This document shows positions 1-6,725 of a DNA stretch of 64,000 nucleotides, piece by piece (position 1 is the first letter of the stretch; the number at the start of each line of letters is the position of its first letter). Both the position numbers and the translations under genes were made by a program. The notes beneath the pieces were generated by a model. That model ran no database searches and was not told the DNA's origin. It saw only the letters and a list, made by a program, of their open reading frames with translations. Source of the stretch: an uncultured Parabacteroides sp. (lineage in GTDB: Bacteria > Bacteroidota > Bacteroidia > Bacteroidales > Tannerellaceae); NCBI GenBank assembly GCA_944325335.1, contig CALUZR010000009.1:1-64000 (forward strand), written 5' to 3'.

Positions 1-101
1 ATAAAACGGATTCATTCATGCGACAAAGGTACAACTTTTACTCGTCTTATCCACATAAATTTTCCGCTGACCCGGTAAAATAAGGTGGAAGCATTTAAAT
101 A

Positions 102-200
102 TCACCGATAGGGTATATTTATCACTTTAAACTTGTATTTTATACCTTTAAAGGTGTAAAGTGAAAATAATTTTGTATTTTTGCACCTAAAAGGGTATAA
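102..200 (+). promoter_or_regulatory. Operator cluster and promoter of the hipBST-like operon
   Basis: Three related sites precede the first gene: TCACCGATAGGGTATA (102-117), the near-perfect palindrome TATACCTTTAAAGGTGTA (141-158) and TGCACCTAAAAGGGTATAA (182-200). The shared core is ACC-N3/4-(A/G)GGTRTA. A Bacteroidetes -7 box TATTTTTG (176-183) lies between sites two and three, so a repressor bound there would block transcription. Autorepression by the HTH protein encoded just downstream is inferred from the placement; it is typical of HipB-type antitoxins. Confidence 0.7.
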
Positions 201-203
201 TTT

Positions 204-419
204 ATGAATCCGACAATATTATCCAAATTTGTAAAGGCAATGCGTAAGCAATATAACTTAACGCAAGTCGAACTCTCTGAAAAATCGGGAGTAGGACTTC
301 GTTTTGTCCGTGAATTGGAACAAGGTAAACAGACCCTTCGGTTGGACAAGGTAAACCAAGTATTGGGTCTGTTCGATTATGAAGTAGGCGCGGTGCCCAT
401 GAAAAGCCATGAGTTATGA
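204..419 (+). CDS. hipB: HipB-like XRE-family HTH antitoxin/repressor
   Basis: This 71-residue protein consists almost entirely of an XRE/Cro helix-turn-helix, roughly residues 10-65, with the typical NLTQVELSEKSGV recognition segment. It is the expected DNA-binding antitoxin of a Hip system, binding the repeats at 102-200 and contacting the HipA/HipT kinase. It overlaps the next gene by 4 bp (ATGA), which implies translational coupling. The start at 204 is 21 bp after the -7 box, so the leader is very short. The family assignment comes from the fold and from the neighbouring HipA-type genes; specific autoregulation is inferred. Confidence 0.85.
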   Translation: MNPTILSKFVKAMRKQYNLTQVELSEKSGVGLRFVRELEQGKQTLRLDKVNQVLGLFDYEVGAVPMKSHEL

Positions 420-745
420 AACAAGCGGTTGTTTTTTTACGCGATAGGAAAGCCGGTGTGCTTACGGAAGATGAAAACGGTTATACTTTCCAGTATGACC
501 GGGACTTCCTGCTTTCCGATGATGCGGAGGCCATCAGCCTGACCTTGCCTTTGAGTGAGAAACCTTTTCACGATAAGGTGCTCTTCCCTTTTTTCGACGG
601 GTTGATCCCGGAGGGATGGTTGTTGGATATCGCGGAGAAGAGTTGGAAAATAGATGCGCGAGATCGTATGTCGTTGTTGTTGGCCTGTTGCAAGGATTGT
701 ATCGGCGCAGTAGGAGTTGAACCGATTAGGAATGAGGAGGTATAA
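416..745 (+). CDS. hipS: HipS-like protein (stand-alone HipA N-terminal subdomain)
   Basis: A 109-residue protein that matches only the N-terminal subdomain of HipA kinases ('couple_hipA' region): FLRDRKAGVLTE near the start, and LPLSEKPF followed by the FFDGLIPEGWLL segment in the middle. In classical HipA this domain is fused to the kinase; here it is a separate gene, as in the tripartite HipBST system of enteropathogenic E. coli, where HipS acts as the antitoxin. It overlaps hipB by 4 bp and is separated from the kinase gene by 2 bp. It is a complete short gene, not a frameshift remnant: its stop is followed at once by a start codon in another frame. The antitoxin role is inferred by analogy. 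Confidence 0.8.
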   Translation: MKQAVVFLRDRKAGVLTEDENGYTFQYDRDFLLSDDAEAISLTLPLSEKPFHDKVLFPFFDGLIPEGWLLDIAEKSWKIDARDRMSLLLACCKDCIGAVGVEPIRNEEV

Positions 746-747
746 TA

Positions 748-1689
748 ATGGAAAGGTGCTTATATTGCTATAAGGAATTGGCGGAAGGTGAAAAAGATTT
801 CCACAAGGCTTGTTCAAAAAAGATATTTGAGACTTCTATCGTCCCGGAGCTGCCCTATACACGAGAAAACCTGTCTGAACTTGCTAAACAAGTGATACGT
901 AGCCAGACTACCCTGACGGGAGTACAAGCCAAATTGTCGTTGGACATAGATAAAGGAGAGAAAGAGGCGATAAGCCGTTTTACGATTGTGGGTTTATGGG
1001 GGAAATACATCCTGAAGCCACAGACAGACCGTTTCGCCAATTTGCCTGAGATAGAGGATTTGACCATGCATTTGGCGGAACTGGCAAAGATAAAGGTGGT
1101 CCCTCATAGTCTCATCCGGTTCGCGGATGGAGAGCTTTGTTATATTACCCGGCGTATTGACCGTACGCCTAAAGGGGATAAACTCCCGATGGAAGATATG
1201 TGCCAACTAACCGAACGGCTCACCGAATATAAATACAAAGGTTCGTACGAACAGATAGCGAAGGCTATTCAAAAATATTCATCGGTTCCCAAACTGGATT
1301 TGGTAAACTATTGGGAACAAGTCCTGTTCTCGTGGATTACCGGGAACGCGGATATGCACCTGAAGAATTTCTCGCTCTACAGCCGACAAAAAGGAATATA
1401 TACCCTCACACCTGCGTATGATTTGTTATCAACGGCACTTGTCATGCCCGAGGATACCGAGGAACTGGCTTTGACGTTGAACGGGAAAAAACGCAAGATC
1501 AAGACAACGGATTTCATAGAGGTTATGCGGACTTCCGGATTGGAAGAGAAGGTGATAACCAATCTGTTCAACAAGTTCTTGAAGGTTCAAGACAAATGGA
1601 TGGAGTTTATCGACATCTCGTTCTTGCCGGATGACATGAAAGGCATATATAAAAGCCTTATTGCGGAGAAATTGAATTTGATAAGGTAG
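748..1689 (+). CDS. hipT: HipT-like serine/threonine kinase toxin (HipA C-terminal domain)
   Basis: 313 residues carrying the HipA kinase domain. The Gly-rich loop reads TTLTGVQAKLSL (about residues 53-64). The catalytic loop is GNADMHLKNFSL (about 198-209) and the metal-binding motif is PAYDLLST. In HipA/HipT the loop serine residues are autophosphorylated and control activity; here the equivalent positions are threonines. The N-terminus has C4-X2-C7-X11-H19-X2-C22, a probable small zinc site not found in E. coli HipA. Known relatives phosphorylate aminoacyl-tRNA synthetases (HipA on GltX, HipT on TrpS); the target here cannot be read from sequence. It is the third gene of the module and ends the operon. 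Confidence 0.85.
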   Translation: MERCLYCYKELAEGEKDFHKACSKKIFETSIVPELPYTRENLSELAKQVIRSQTTLTGVQAKLSLDIDKGEKEAISRFTIVGLWGKYILKPQTDRFANLPEIEDLTMHLAELAKIKVVPHSLIRFADGELCYITRRIDRTPKGDKLPMEDMCQLTERLTEYKYKGSYEQIAKAIQKYSSVPKLDLVNYWEQVLFSWITGNADMHLKNFSLYSRQKGIYTLTPAYDLLSTALVMPEDTEELALTLNGKKRKIKTTDFIEVMRTSGLEEKVITNLFNKFLKVQDKWMEFIDISFLPDDMKGIYKSLIAEKLNLIR

Positions 1690-1718
1690 GCACTATTGCG
1701 ATTCTCAATCTTTTTTCA

Positions 1719-1868
1719 TATCTTTGAACTGTCAATAGATAACAGCTATGCGATCATTGAAACAAGGTGAATTTGCTATATGGCTAATTCAGTGGCTTAA
1801 ATGATTTTGAAGAGTATATAAATTGGTGTATATTAGGTAGATGGTTGTTTATATTCATTTCCTGGTGA
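1719..1868 (+). pseudogene. Possible gene remnant with its own promoter
   Basis: The 370-bp gap after hipT holds a perfect -7 box TATCTTTG (1719-1726). An 18-codon ORF follows (1748-1804, MRSLKQGEFAIWLIQWLK), and a +1 shift lets an open frame run on to a stop at 1866. A terminator sits beyond it. I do not recognise the product. It may be a decayed small gene or a short leader transcript. Confidence 0.25.
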
Positions 1869-1899
1869 CACCACACTTTAAGAAAGAAAAAACAATGTG

Positions 1900-1941
1900 A
1901 ATCCCTGAATTCGATTAAAATTCGGGGATTTTTCTTTTTCA
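1900..1941 (+). terminator. Rho-independent terminator
   Basis: AATCCCTGAATT pairs with AATTCGGGGATT (12-bp stem with one G-T pair and a 7-nt loop) and is followed by TTTCTTTTTC. It would end transcription from the hip module or the small transcript starting near 1733, upstream of argR. Confidence 0.75.
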
Positions 1942-1999
1942 TGAATAGGTAAAATAAAAGGGATTGGAACACTCTTCTCCAGAAAAAAGAGGCGAAAAC

Positions 2000-2056
2000 T
2001 GTATATTTATTCAATTCTATTGCCTATCTTTGCAGCCTCGATTGAATATTTATGCA
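2000..2056 (+). promoter_or_regulatory. argR promoter flanked by two ARG-box-like operators
   Basis: TGTATATTTATTCA (2000-2013) and TGAATATTTATGCA (2043-2056) each match 13 of 14 positions of the ARG-box core TGAATWWWWATTCA. They flank the -7 box TATCTTTG (2025-2032). Centre-to-centre spacing is 43 bp, about four helical turns, rather than the roughly 21 bp of adjacent E. coli boxes. ArgR autoregulation from these sites is inferred. Confidence 0.65.
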
Positions 2057-2059
2057 GAA

Positions 2060-2509
2060 ATGAGTACAAAGAAGGAGCGTTTGGAAACGATTGGACGGAT
2101 TATTGGGGAAGAAGCGATTTACAACCAAGAGCAATTGATGAATCGCTTGAACGAAAAGGGGTTTGTGGTGACGCAAGCCACGCTTTCGCGCGATATCCGT
2201 CAGTTGAAGGTGGCCAAGGTGCATGATGCCAATGGAATGTACGTCTACCGATTGCCCGAACCTCAGGCGATCGCATCCAAACAGACCCAAGGAACGACAG
2301 TGCCGAATATCGAGTTCTCGGGAAATCTGGCGGTCATCAAGACGCGTCCCGGCTATGCGATGGGCATCGCTTCGGACATCGACACGCATGCGCCGAAGGA
2401 AATCTTGGGCACGATAGCGGGCGACGACACAATCCTCGTCATCCCGCGCGAAGGTTTCAACCGGCAAAGTGTCTTGGATGCATTGACGCATTATATAATA
2501 AGGAAATAA
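2060..2509 (+). CDS. argR: Arginine repressor ArgR
   Basis: 149 residues, the normal ArgR length. The N-terminal winged helix (about 1-70) contains LSRDIRQL, the classic ArgR recognition helix. The C-terminal oligomerisation and arginine-binding domain (about 80-149) contains the GTIAGDDTILVI segment. Acting as an arginine-loaded hexamer, it controls arginine genes. I start it at MSTKKERLET (2060) because further upstream there is only promoter sequence. It heads a same-strand cluster with an acyltransferase gene, argG, argC and argD; ARG-box-like sites lie immediately upstream. Confidence 0.93.
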   Translation: MSTKKERLETIGRIIGEEAIYNQEQLMNRLNEKGFVVTQATLSRDIRQLKVAKVHDANGMYVYRLPEPQAIASKQTQGTTVPNIEFSGNLAVIKTRPGYAMGIASDIDTHAPKEILGTIAGDDTILVIPREGFNRQSVLDALTHYIIRK

Positions 2510-2522
2510 GAACAAAATAAAT

Positions 2523-3083
2523 ATGGAACAACAAGTAGAAGTAGACGTGATGATTGCCGAGGCTTCGCACGAAGTGTATGTCGACACGATTCTGAAGACC
2601 ATCGAAGAGGCGGCCAAAGTGCGCGGCACGGGCATCGCGAAACGGACACACGAGTATGTGGCGCAGAAAATGAAGGAAGGAAAAGCGGTCATTGCCTTGG
2701 CGGGCGACCGGTTTGCGGGCTTCAGCTACATCGAATCATGGGGAAACAAAGAGTATGTGACGACCTCCGGGCTGATTGTCCACCCCGATTTCCGCGGACT
2801 GGGTATTGCGAAACGCATCAAGGAGATGACTTTCCAGTTGGCCCGGATGCGCTGGCCTCATGCCAAGATATTCAGCTTGACGTCGGGCGCGGCGGTGATG
2901 AAGATGAACACGGAGTTGGGTTACGTCCCGGTCACTTTTGCCGACCTGACCACCGACGAGGCCTTCTGGCGCGGGTGCCAAGGGTGCATCAACCACGACA
3001 TCCTGGAGCGCACCAACCGCCGCTATTGTATCTGTACCGGAATGCTTTACGACCCGGATGCACACAAAGAAGAAAAACAATAA
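2523..3083 (+). CDS. GNAT acyltransferase, probable N-acylglutamate synthase of the arginine pathway
   Basis: A 186-residue GNAT protein. The acyl-CoA loop (motif A) is LIVHPDFRGLGIAKRI, with RGLGIAK at about 91-97. It lies between argR and argG, and no classical argA/argJ gene is seen in the window. Bacteroides use N-succinylated intermediates for arginine synthesis. From memory, the homologue in the same position in B. thetaiotaomicron was implicated by mutant fitness data as the N-acylglutamate synthase, so the first committed step is the best guess here. The C-terminal part has four cysteines in a CX2C...CXC pattern (about 132, 135, 149, 151), suggesting a metal site unusual for GNAT enzymes. 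The function is inferred from context. Confidence 0.72.
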   Translation: MEQQVEVDVMIAEASHEVYVDTILKTIEEAAKVRGTGIAKRTHEYVAQKMKEGKAVIALAGDRFAGFSYIESWGNKEYVTTSGLIVHPDFRGLGIAKRIKEMTFQLARMRWPHAKIFSLTSGAAVMKMNTELGYVPVTFADLTTDEAFWRGCQGCINHDILERTNRRYCICTGMLYDPDAHKEEKQ

Positions 3084-3209
3084 ATTCACAACAGTAAAAA
3101 GGAAAAATTAAAACGTGAATGAACGAATTTAGTACGATGAATGAAACAAATGACGGCGTCAATTTCCGCATTCTTCGTGTTTTATTCTTCATTCTTAATT
3201 AACGAAAAT

Positions 3210-4415
3210 ATGGAAACGAAGAAGAAAGTAGTTGTCGCATTCAGCGGCGGGTTGGATACATCGTTCACGGTCATGTATCTGGCCAAAGAAAAAGGTTATG
3301 AAGTGTATGCCGCTTGTGCCAATACGGGCGGATTCAGCGCCGAACAATTGAAGCAAAACGAAGAGAATGCCTACAAACTGGGCGCGACAAAGTATGTAAC
3401 CTTGGACGTGACGCACGAATATTACGAGAAGAGCCTGAAGTTCATGATCTTCGGGAATGTGCTCCGCAACGGGACGTATCCTATCTCGGTAAGTTCGGAG
3501 CGTATTTTCCAGGCGTTGGCGATTGCCCGCTATGCGAACGAGATTGGCGCGGACGCGATTGCTCATGGTTCGACGGGCGCCGGAAACGACCAAGTGCGCT
3601 TCGACATGACTTTCCTGGTGTTGGCTCCGAACGTGGAAATCATCACCCTGACGCGCGACATGGCGCTGAGCCGCGATTACGAAATCAATTACCTGAAGGA
3701 ACATGGCTTCGTGGCCGACTTCACCAAGCTGAAATACTCTTATAATGTGGGCTTGTGGGGCACATCCATCTGCGGAGGCGAAATCCTCGACTCGGCACAA
3801 GGCTTACCTGAATCGGCTTATTTGAAGCAAGTTAAGAGAACGGGAAGCGAGCAACTCCGTCTGACGTTCGAGAAGGGCGAGCTGAAAGCCGTCAACGATG
3901 AACGCTTCGACGACCCGATCAAGGCGATCCAGAAAGTAGAAGAGATCGGCGCGGCTTACGGCATCGGACGCGATATGCATGTGGGCGATACGATTATCGG
4001 TATCAAAGGACGTGTCGGCTTTGAGGCGGCAGCGCCTATGCTCATTATCGGTGCGCACCGATTCCTGGAGAAATACACATTGAGCAAGTGGCAGCAATAC
4101 TGGAAAGACCAGGTGGCAAACTGGTACGGCATGTTCCTCCACGAAAGCCAGTACTTGGAGCCGGTCATGCGCGATATCGAAGCCATGCTTCAAGAGTCGC
4201 AACGCAATGTGAACGGAACGGCCATCCTCGAACTCCGTCCGCTCTCTTTCTCGACCGTCGGTGTCGAATCCGAAGACGATTTGGTGAAGACGAAGTTCGG
4301 CGAATATGGCGAAATGCAGAAGGGCTGGACGGCTGAAGACGCCAAAGGCTTCATCAAAGTGCTTTCTACGCCGCTCCGCGTCTATTATACGAACCATAAG
4401 GACGAGAAAATATGA
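3210..4415 (+). CDS. argG: Argininosuccinate synthase
   Basis: 401 residues, full length. The N-terminal PP-loop ATP-pyrophosphatase motif AFSGGLDTS starts at about residue 9, and the substrate loop HGSTGAGNDQVRF is at about 113-125. It condenses citrulline and aspartate with ATP to give argininosuccinate. I place the start at METKKKVVVAF (3210); the ORF extends further upstream, but those codons cover the intergenic spacer. It overlaps argC by 4 bp (ATGA), so the two are translationally coupled. No TAnnTTTG box is visible in the 126-bp gap after the GNAT gene, consistent with transcription from the argR promoter. Confidence 0.96.
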   Translation: METKKKVVVAFSGGLDTSFTVMYLAKEKGYEVYAACANTGGFSAEQLKQNEENAYKLGATKYVTLDVTHEYYEKSLKFMIFGNVLRNGTYPISVSSERIFQALAIARYANEIGADAIAHGSTGAGNDQVRFDMTFLVLAPNVEIITLTRDMALSRDYEINYLKEHGFVADFTKLKYSYNVGLWGTSICGGEILDSAQGLPESAYLKQVKRTGSEQLRLTFEKGELKAVNDERFDDPIKAIQKVEEIGAAYGIGRDMHVGDTIIGIKGRVGFEAAAPMLIIGAHRFLEKYTLSKWQQYWKDQVANWYGMFLHESQYLEPVMRDIEAMLQESQRNVNGTAILELRPLSFSTVGVESEDDLVKTKFGEYGEMQKGWTAEDAKGFIKVLSTPLRVYYTNHKDEKI

Positions 4416-5380
4416 TTAAAGTAGGAATTATAGGCGGAGCAGGTTACACGGCGGGCGAACTTATTCGCCTGCTGATCAACCATCCGGACGTGGAAATAGT
4501 CTTTATCAATAGCACCAGCAATGCGGGAAACCGGATTACAGACGTCCACGAAGGCTTGTATGGCGAGACGGACATGCGCTTTACGGCTGAGCTCCCGTTG
4601 AATGAAATCGATTGCCTCTTCTTCTGTACGGCGCATGGCGACACGCGGAAGTTTATGGAATCGCACGTTGTCCCGGAACAGGTCAAGATTATCGACCTCT
4701 CGATGGATTACCGCATCAAGAGCGAGGAGCACGATTTCGTCTATGGCTTGCCGGAATTGAACCGGCGGGCGATTTGTTCGGCCCGTCACATTGCCAATCC
4801 GGGTTGCTTCGCGACATGTATTCAATTGGGCGTACTTCCGCTGGCTAAGCATTTGATGCTGAACTCGGACTTGCACGTGAATGCGATTACAGGCTCAACC
4901 GGCGCCGGCGTGAAGCCTTCGTCCACGTCTCACTTCAGTTGGCGGAACGATAACATCTCGATCTACAAGCCGTTCACGCACCAGCATTTGGCGGAAATCA
5001 ACCAGAGCTTGGTGCAGTTGCAGAACAGCTTCGCGAGCCAAATTAACTTCATTCCGGTGCGGGGTAACTTTTCGCGCGGCATCTTTGCTACCACTTATCT
5101 GGATTGCAAAGTTGAATTGAGCGAAATCCAGCGCATCTACGAGGAATATTATGACGACCATTCGTTCACGTTCATCGTAGACAAGAATCCGGATTTGAAG
5201 CAAGTGGTCAATACCAACAAGTGCCTCATTTACTTGCAGAAGTATGAAGACAAACTGTTGATTGTCTCCATGATCGATAATCTGCTGAAAGGCGCCAGCG
5301 GACAGGCCGTCCACAACATGAACCTCCTGTTCGGACTGGAAGAAACGGTGGGATTGCATTTAAAACCATCTGCTTTTTAA
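4412..5380 (+). CDS. argC: N-acyl-gamma-glutamyl-phosphate reductase
   Basis: 322 residues. The N-terminal NAD(P)-binding motif is GIIGGAGYTAGELIRLL (residues 6-22), and the catalytic cysteine lies in ANPGCFATC (about 129-137). It reduces N-acylglutamyl phosphate to the semialdehyde; in this phylum the acyl group is probably succinyl. It overlaps argG by 4 bp and precedes argD, so three consecutive arginine steps are co-directional. Confidence 0.95.
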   Translation: MIKVGIIGGAGYTAGELIRLLINHPDVEIVFINSTSNAGNRITDVHEGLYGETDMRFTAELPLNEIDCLFFCTAHGDTRKFMESHVVPEQVKIIDLSMDYRIKSEEHDFVYGLPELNRRAICSARHIANPGCFATCIQLGVLPLAKHLMLNSDLHVNAITGSTGAGVKPSSTSHFSWRNDNISIYKPFTHQHLAEINQSLVQLQNSFASQINFIPVRGNFSRGIFATTYLDCKVELSEIQRIYEEYYDDHSFTFIVDKNPDLKQVVNTNKCLIYLQKYEDKLLIVSMIDNLLKGASGQAVHNMNLLFGLEETVGLHLKPSAF

Positions 5381-5385
5381 TCTTA

Positions 5386-5449
5386 AACACAGAGGCGCGG
5401 AGACACAGAGTTACTTTTTTATTTCTCCGTGTCTCGGTGTCTCTGTGTT
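5386..5449. repeat. Intergenic inverted repeat (CACAGAG family)
   Basis: Arms AACACAGAGG and CTCTGTGTTC bracket further pairing segments (GGAGACACAGAG and CTCCGTGTCTC) between argC and argD. The same arms recur at 38802-38876, and related arms at 33729-33782. It is a dispersed palindromic element that may act as an RNA hairpin within the arg transcript. Confidence 0.75.
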
Positions 5450-5464
5450 CAAATACATTTAAAA

Positions 5465-6598
5465 ATGAAACTATTCGACGTATATCCATTATTTAATATA
5501 GAGATCGTGCAGGGCAAAGGATGCCACGTGTACGATAAAGAGGGCCATGAATACCTCGATTTGTATGGCGGCCATGCGGTGATTTCCGTAGGACACAGCC
5601 ATCCGACGTATGTAAAAGCCATCAGCGAGCAGGTGAGCAAGCTGGGCTTCTATTCTAATTCGGTCATTAATAGCCTGCAACAGAAGTTGGCAGACAAGCT
5701 CGGCGCGATGTGCGGCTACGATGAATATTCGCTTTTCCTCATCAATTCGGGTGCGGAAGCCAACGAGAATGCCTTGAAGCTCGCTTCGTTCCACAACGGC
5801 AAGAAGCGTGTCTTGGCGTGCAAGCATTCGTTCCATGGACGGACCTCGGCAGCGGTGCGCGTCACCGATAATCCGAAGATTATCGCTCCCGTCAACGAAG
5901 GATTGGACGTTACTTATCTTCCGCTGAACGATCCGTATGCGTTCGAAGCGGAACTGAAGAAGGGCGATGTGTCGTCGGTGATTATCGAAGGCATCCAAGG
6001 TGTGGGCGGCATCCAGTTGCCTTCCGACGAGTTCATGCGCAGCCTGCGCGAACTGTGTACCAAGTATGAAGCGGTGCTGATTCTCGACGAAATCCAGTCC
6101 GGCTACGGGCGGAGCGGCAAGTTCTTCGCGCATCAATACGCAGGCATCCGTCCGGACATCATCACGGTGGCCAAGGGCATTGCCAACGGTTTCCCGATGG
6201 GTGCGGTGCTGATTAGCCCGATGTTCAAGCCCGTGTATGGTATGTTGGGCACGACGTTCGGTGGAAATCACCTGGCTTGTGCGGCGGCCATTGCCGTGTT
6301 GGATATCATGAAGGAGGAAAATCTCGTGGCGAATGCCGGGAAGGTGGGCGCTTATCTGATGGAGCAGCTCCGCCAGCTTCCGGGAATCAAGGAACTGCGC
6401 GGTCGCGGCTTGATGATTGGCATCGAATTTGAAGAGCCTATCAAGGAAATCCGCTCACGTCTGTTGTTCGACGAGAAGGTCTTTACGGGCGTGGCAGGAA
6501 CCAATACCATCCGTTTGCTTCCGCCGCTCTGCCTCACGATGGACGAAGCTGCCGAGTTTATCGCCCGCTTCCGCCACGTGCTGGGTTTGAAAGACTAA
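5465..6598 (+). CDS. argD: Acylornithine aminotransferase
   Basis: 377 residues, class III PLP-dependent aminotransferase. The segment SGAEANENALKLA (about 96-108) binds PLP phosphate. ILDEIQSGYGRSG (about 203-215) contains the PLP-ring aspartate, and the Schiff-base lysine is in TVAKGIANGFPMGA (about 235). It interconverts N-acylglutamate semialdehyde and N-acylornithine. The start MKLFDVYPLF at 5465 is chosen because upstream codons would be encoded by the palindromic repeat. It ends the arginine cluster and is followed by a strong terminator. In Bacteroides proC commonly follows argD; here a CRISPR array does. Confidence 0.94.
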   Translation: MKLFDVYPLFNIEIVQGKGCHVYDKEGHEYLDLYGGHAVISVGHSHPTYVKAISEQVSKLGFYSNSVINSLQQKLADKLGAMCGYDEYSLFLINSGAEANENALKLASFHNGKKRVLACKHSFHGRTSAAVRVTDNPKIIAPVNEGLDVTYLPLNDPYAFEAELKKGDVSSVIIEGIQGVGGIQLPSDEFMRSLRELCTKYEAVLILDEIQSGYGRSGKFFAHQYAGIRPDIITVAKGIANGFPMGAVLISPMFKPVYGMLGTTFGGNHLACAAAIAVLDIMKEENLVANAGKVGAYLMEQLRQLPGIKELRGRGLMIGIEFEEPIKEIRSRLLFDEKVFTGVAGTNTIRLLPPLCLTMDEAAEFIARFRHVLGLKD

Positions 6599-6636
6599 GA
6601 AACGGAGTTGTTCTTCATTTATTATAAATCGAATAG

Positions 6637-6672
6637 GAGGATATGCTTGTATTACTGGGCATATCCTCTTTT
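6637..6672 (+). terminator. Rho-independent terminator of the arg operon
   Basis: GAGGATATGC (6637-6646) pairs perfectly with GCATATCCTC (6659-6668), with a 12-nt loop, and is followed by TTTTC. It separates the arg operon from the CRISPR array. Confidence 0.85.
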
Positions 6673-6725
6673 CTATTATAAAATCCTTAAATCTAATACT
6701 ATGAAAAATAAAAGCAATACATCCT

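Noticed and set aside
416..1689. hipA broken by a frameshift
   Set aside because: The first part has a normal stop and the kinase has its own start two bases later, with a zinc-site N-terminus not derived from a fused HipA. The HipBST arrangement explains it better.
6599..6725. Classical CRISPR leader with strong promoter upstream of the array
   Set aside because: Only a terminator and AT-rich sequence are seen; no TAnnTTTG box lies between the terminator and the first repeat.
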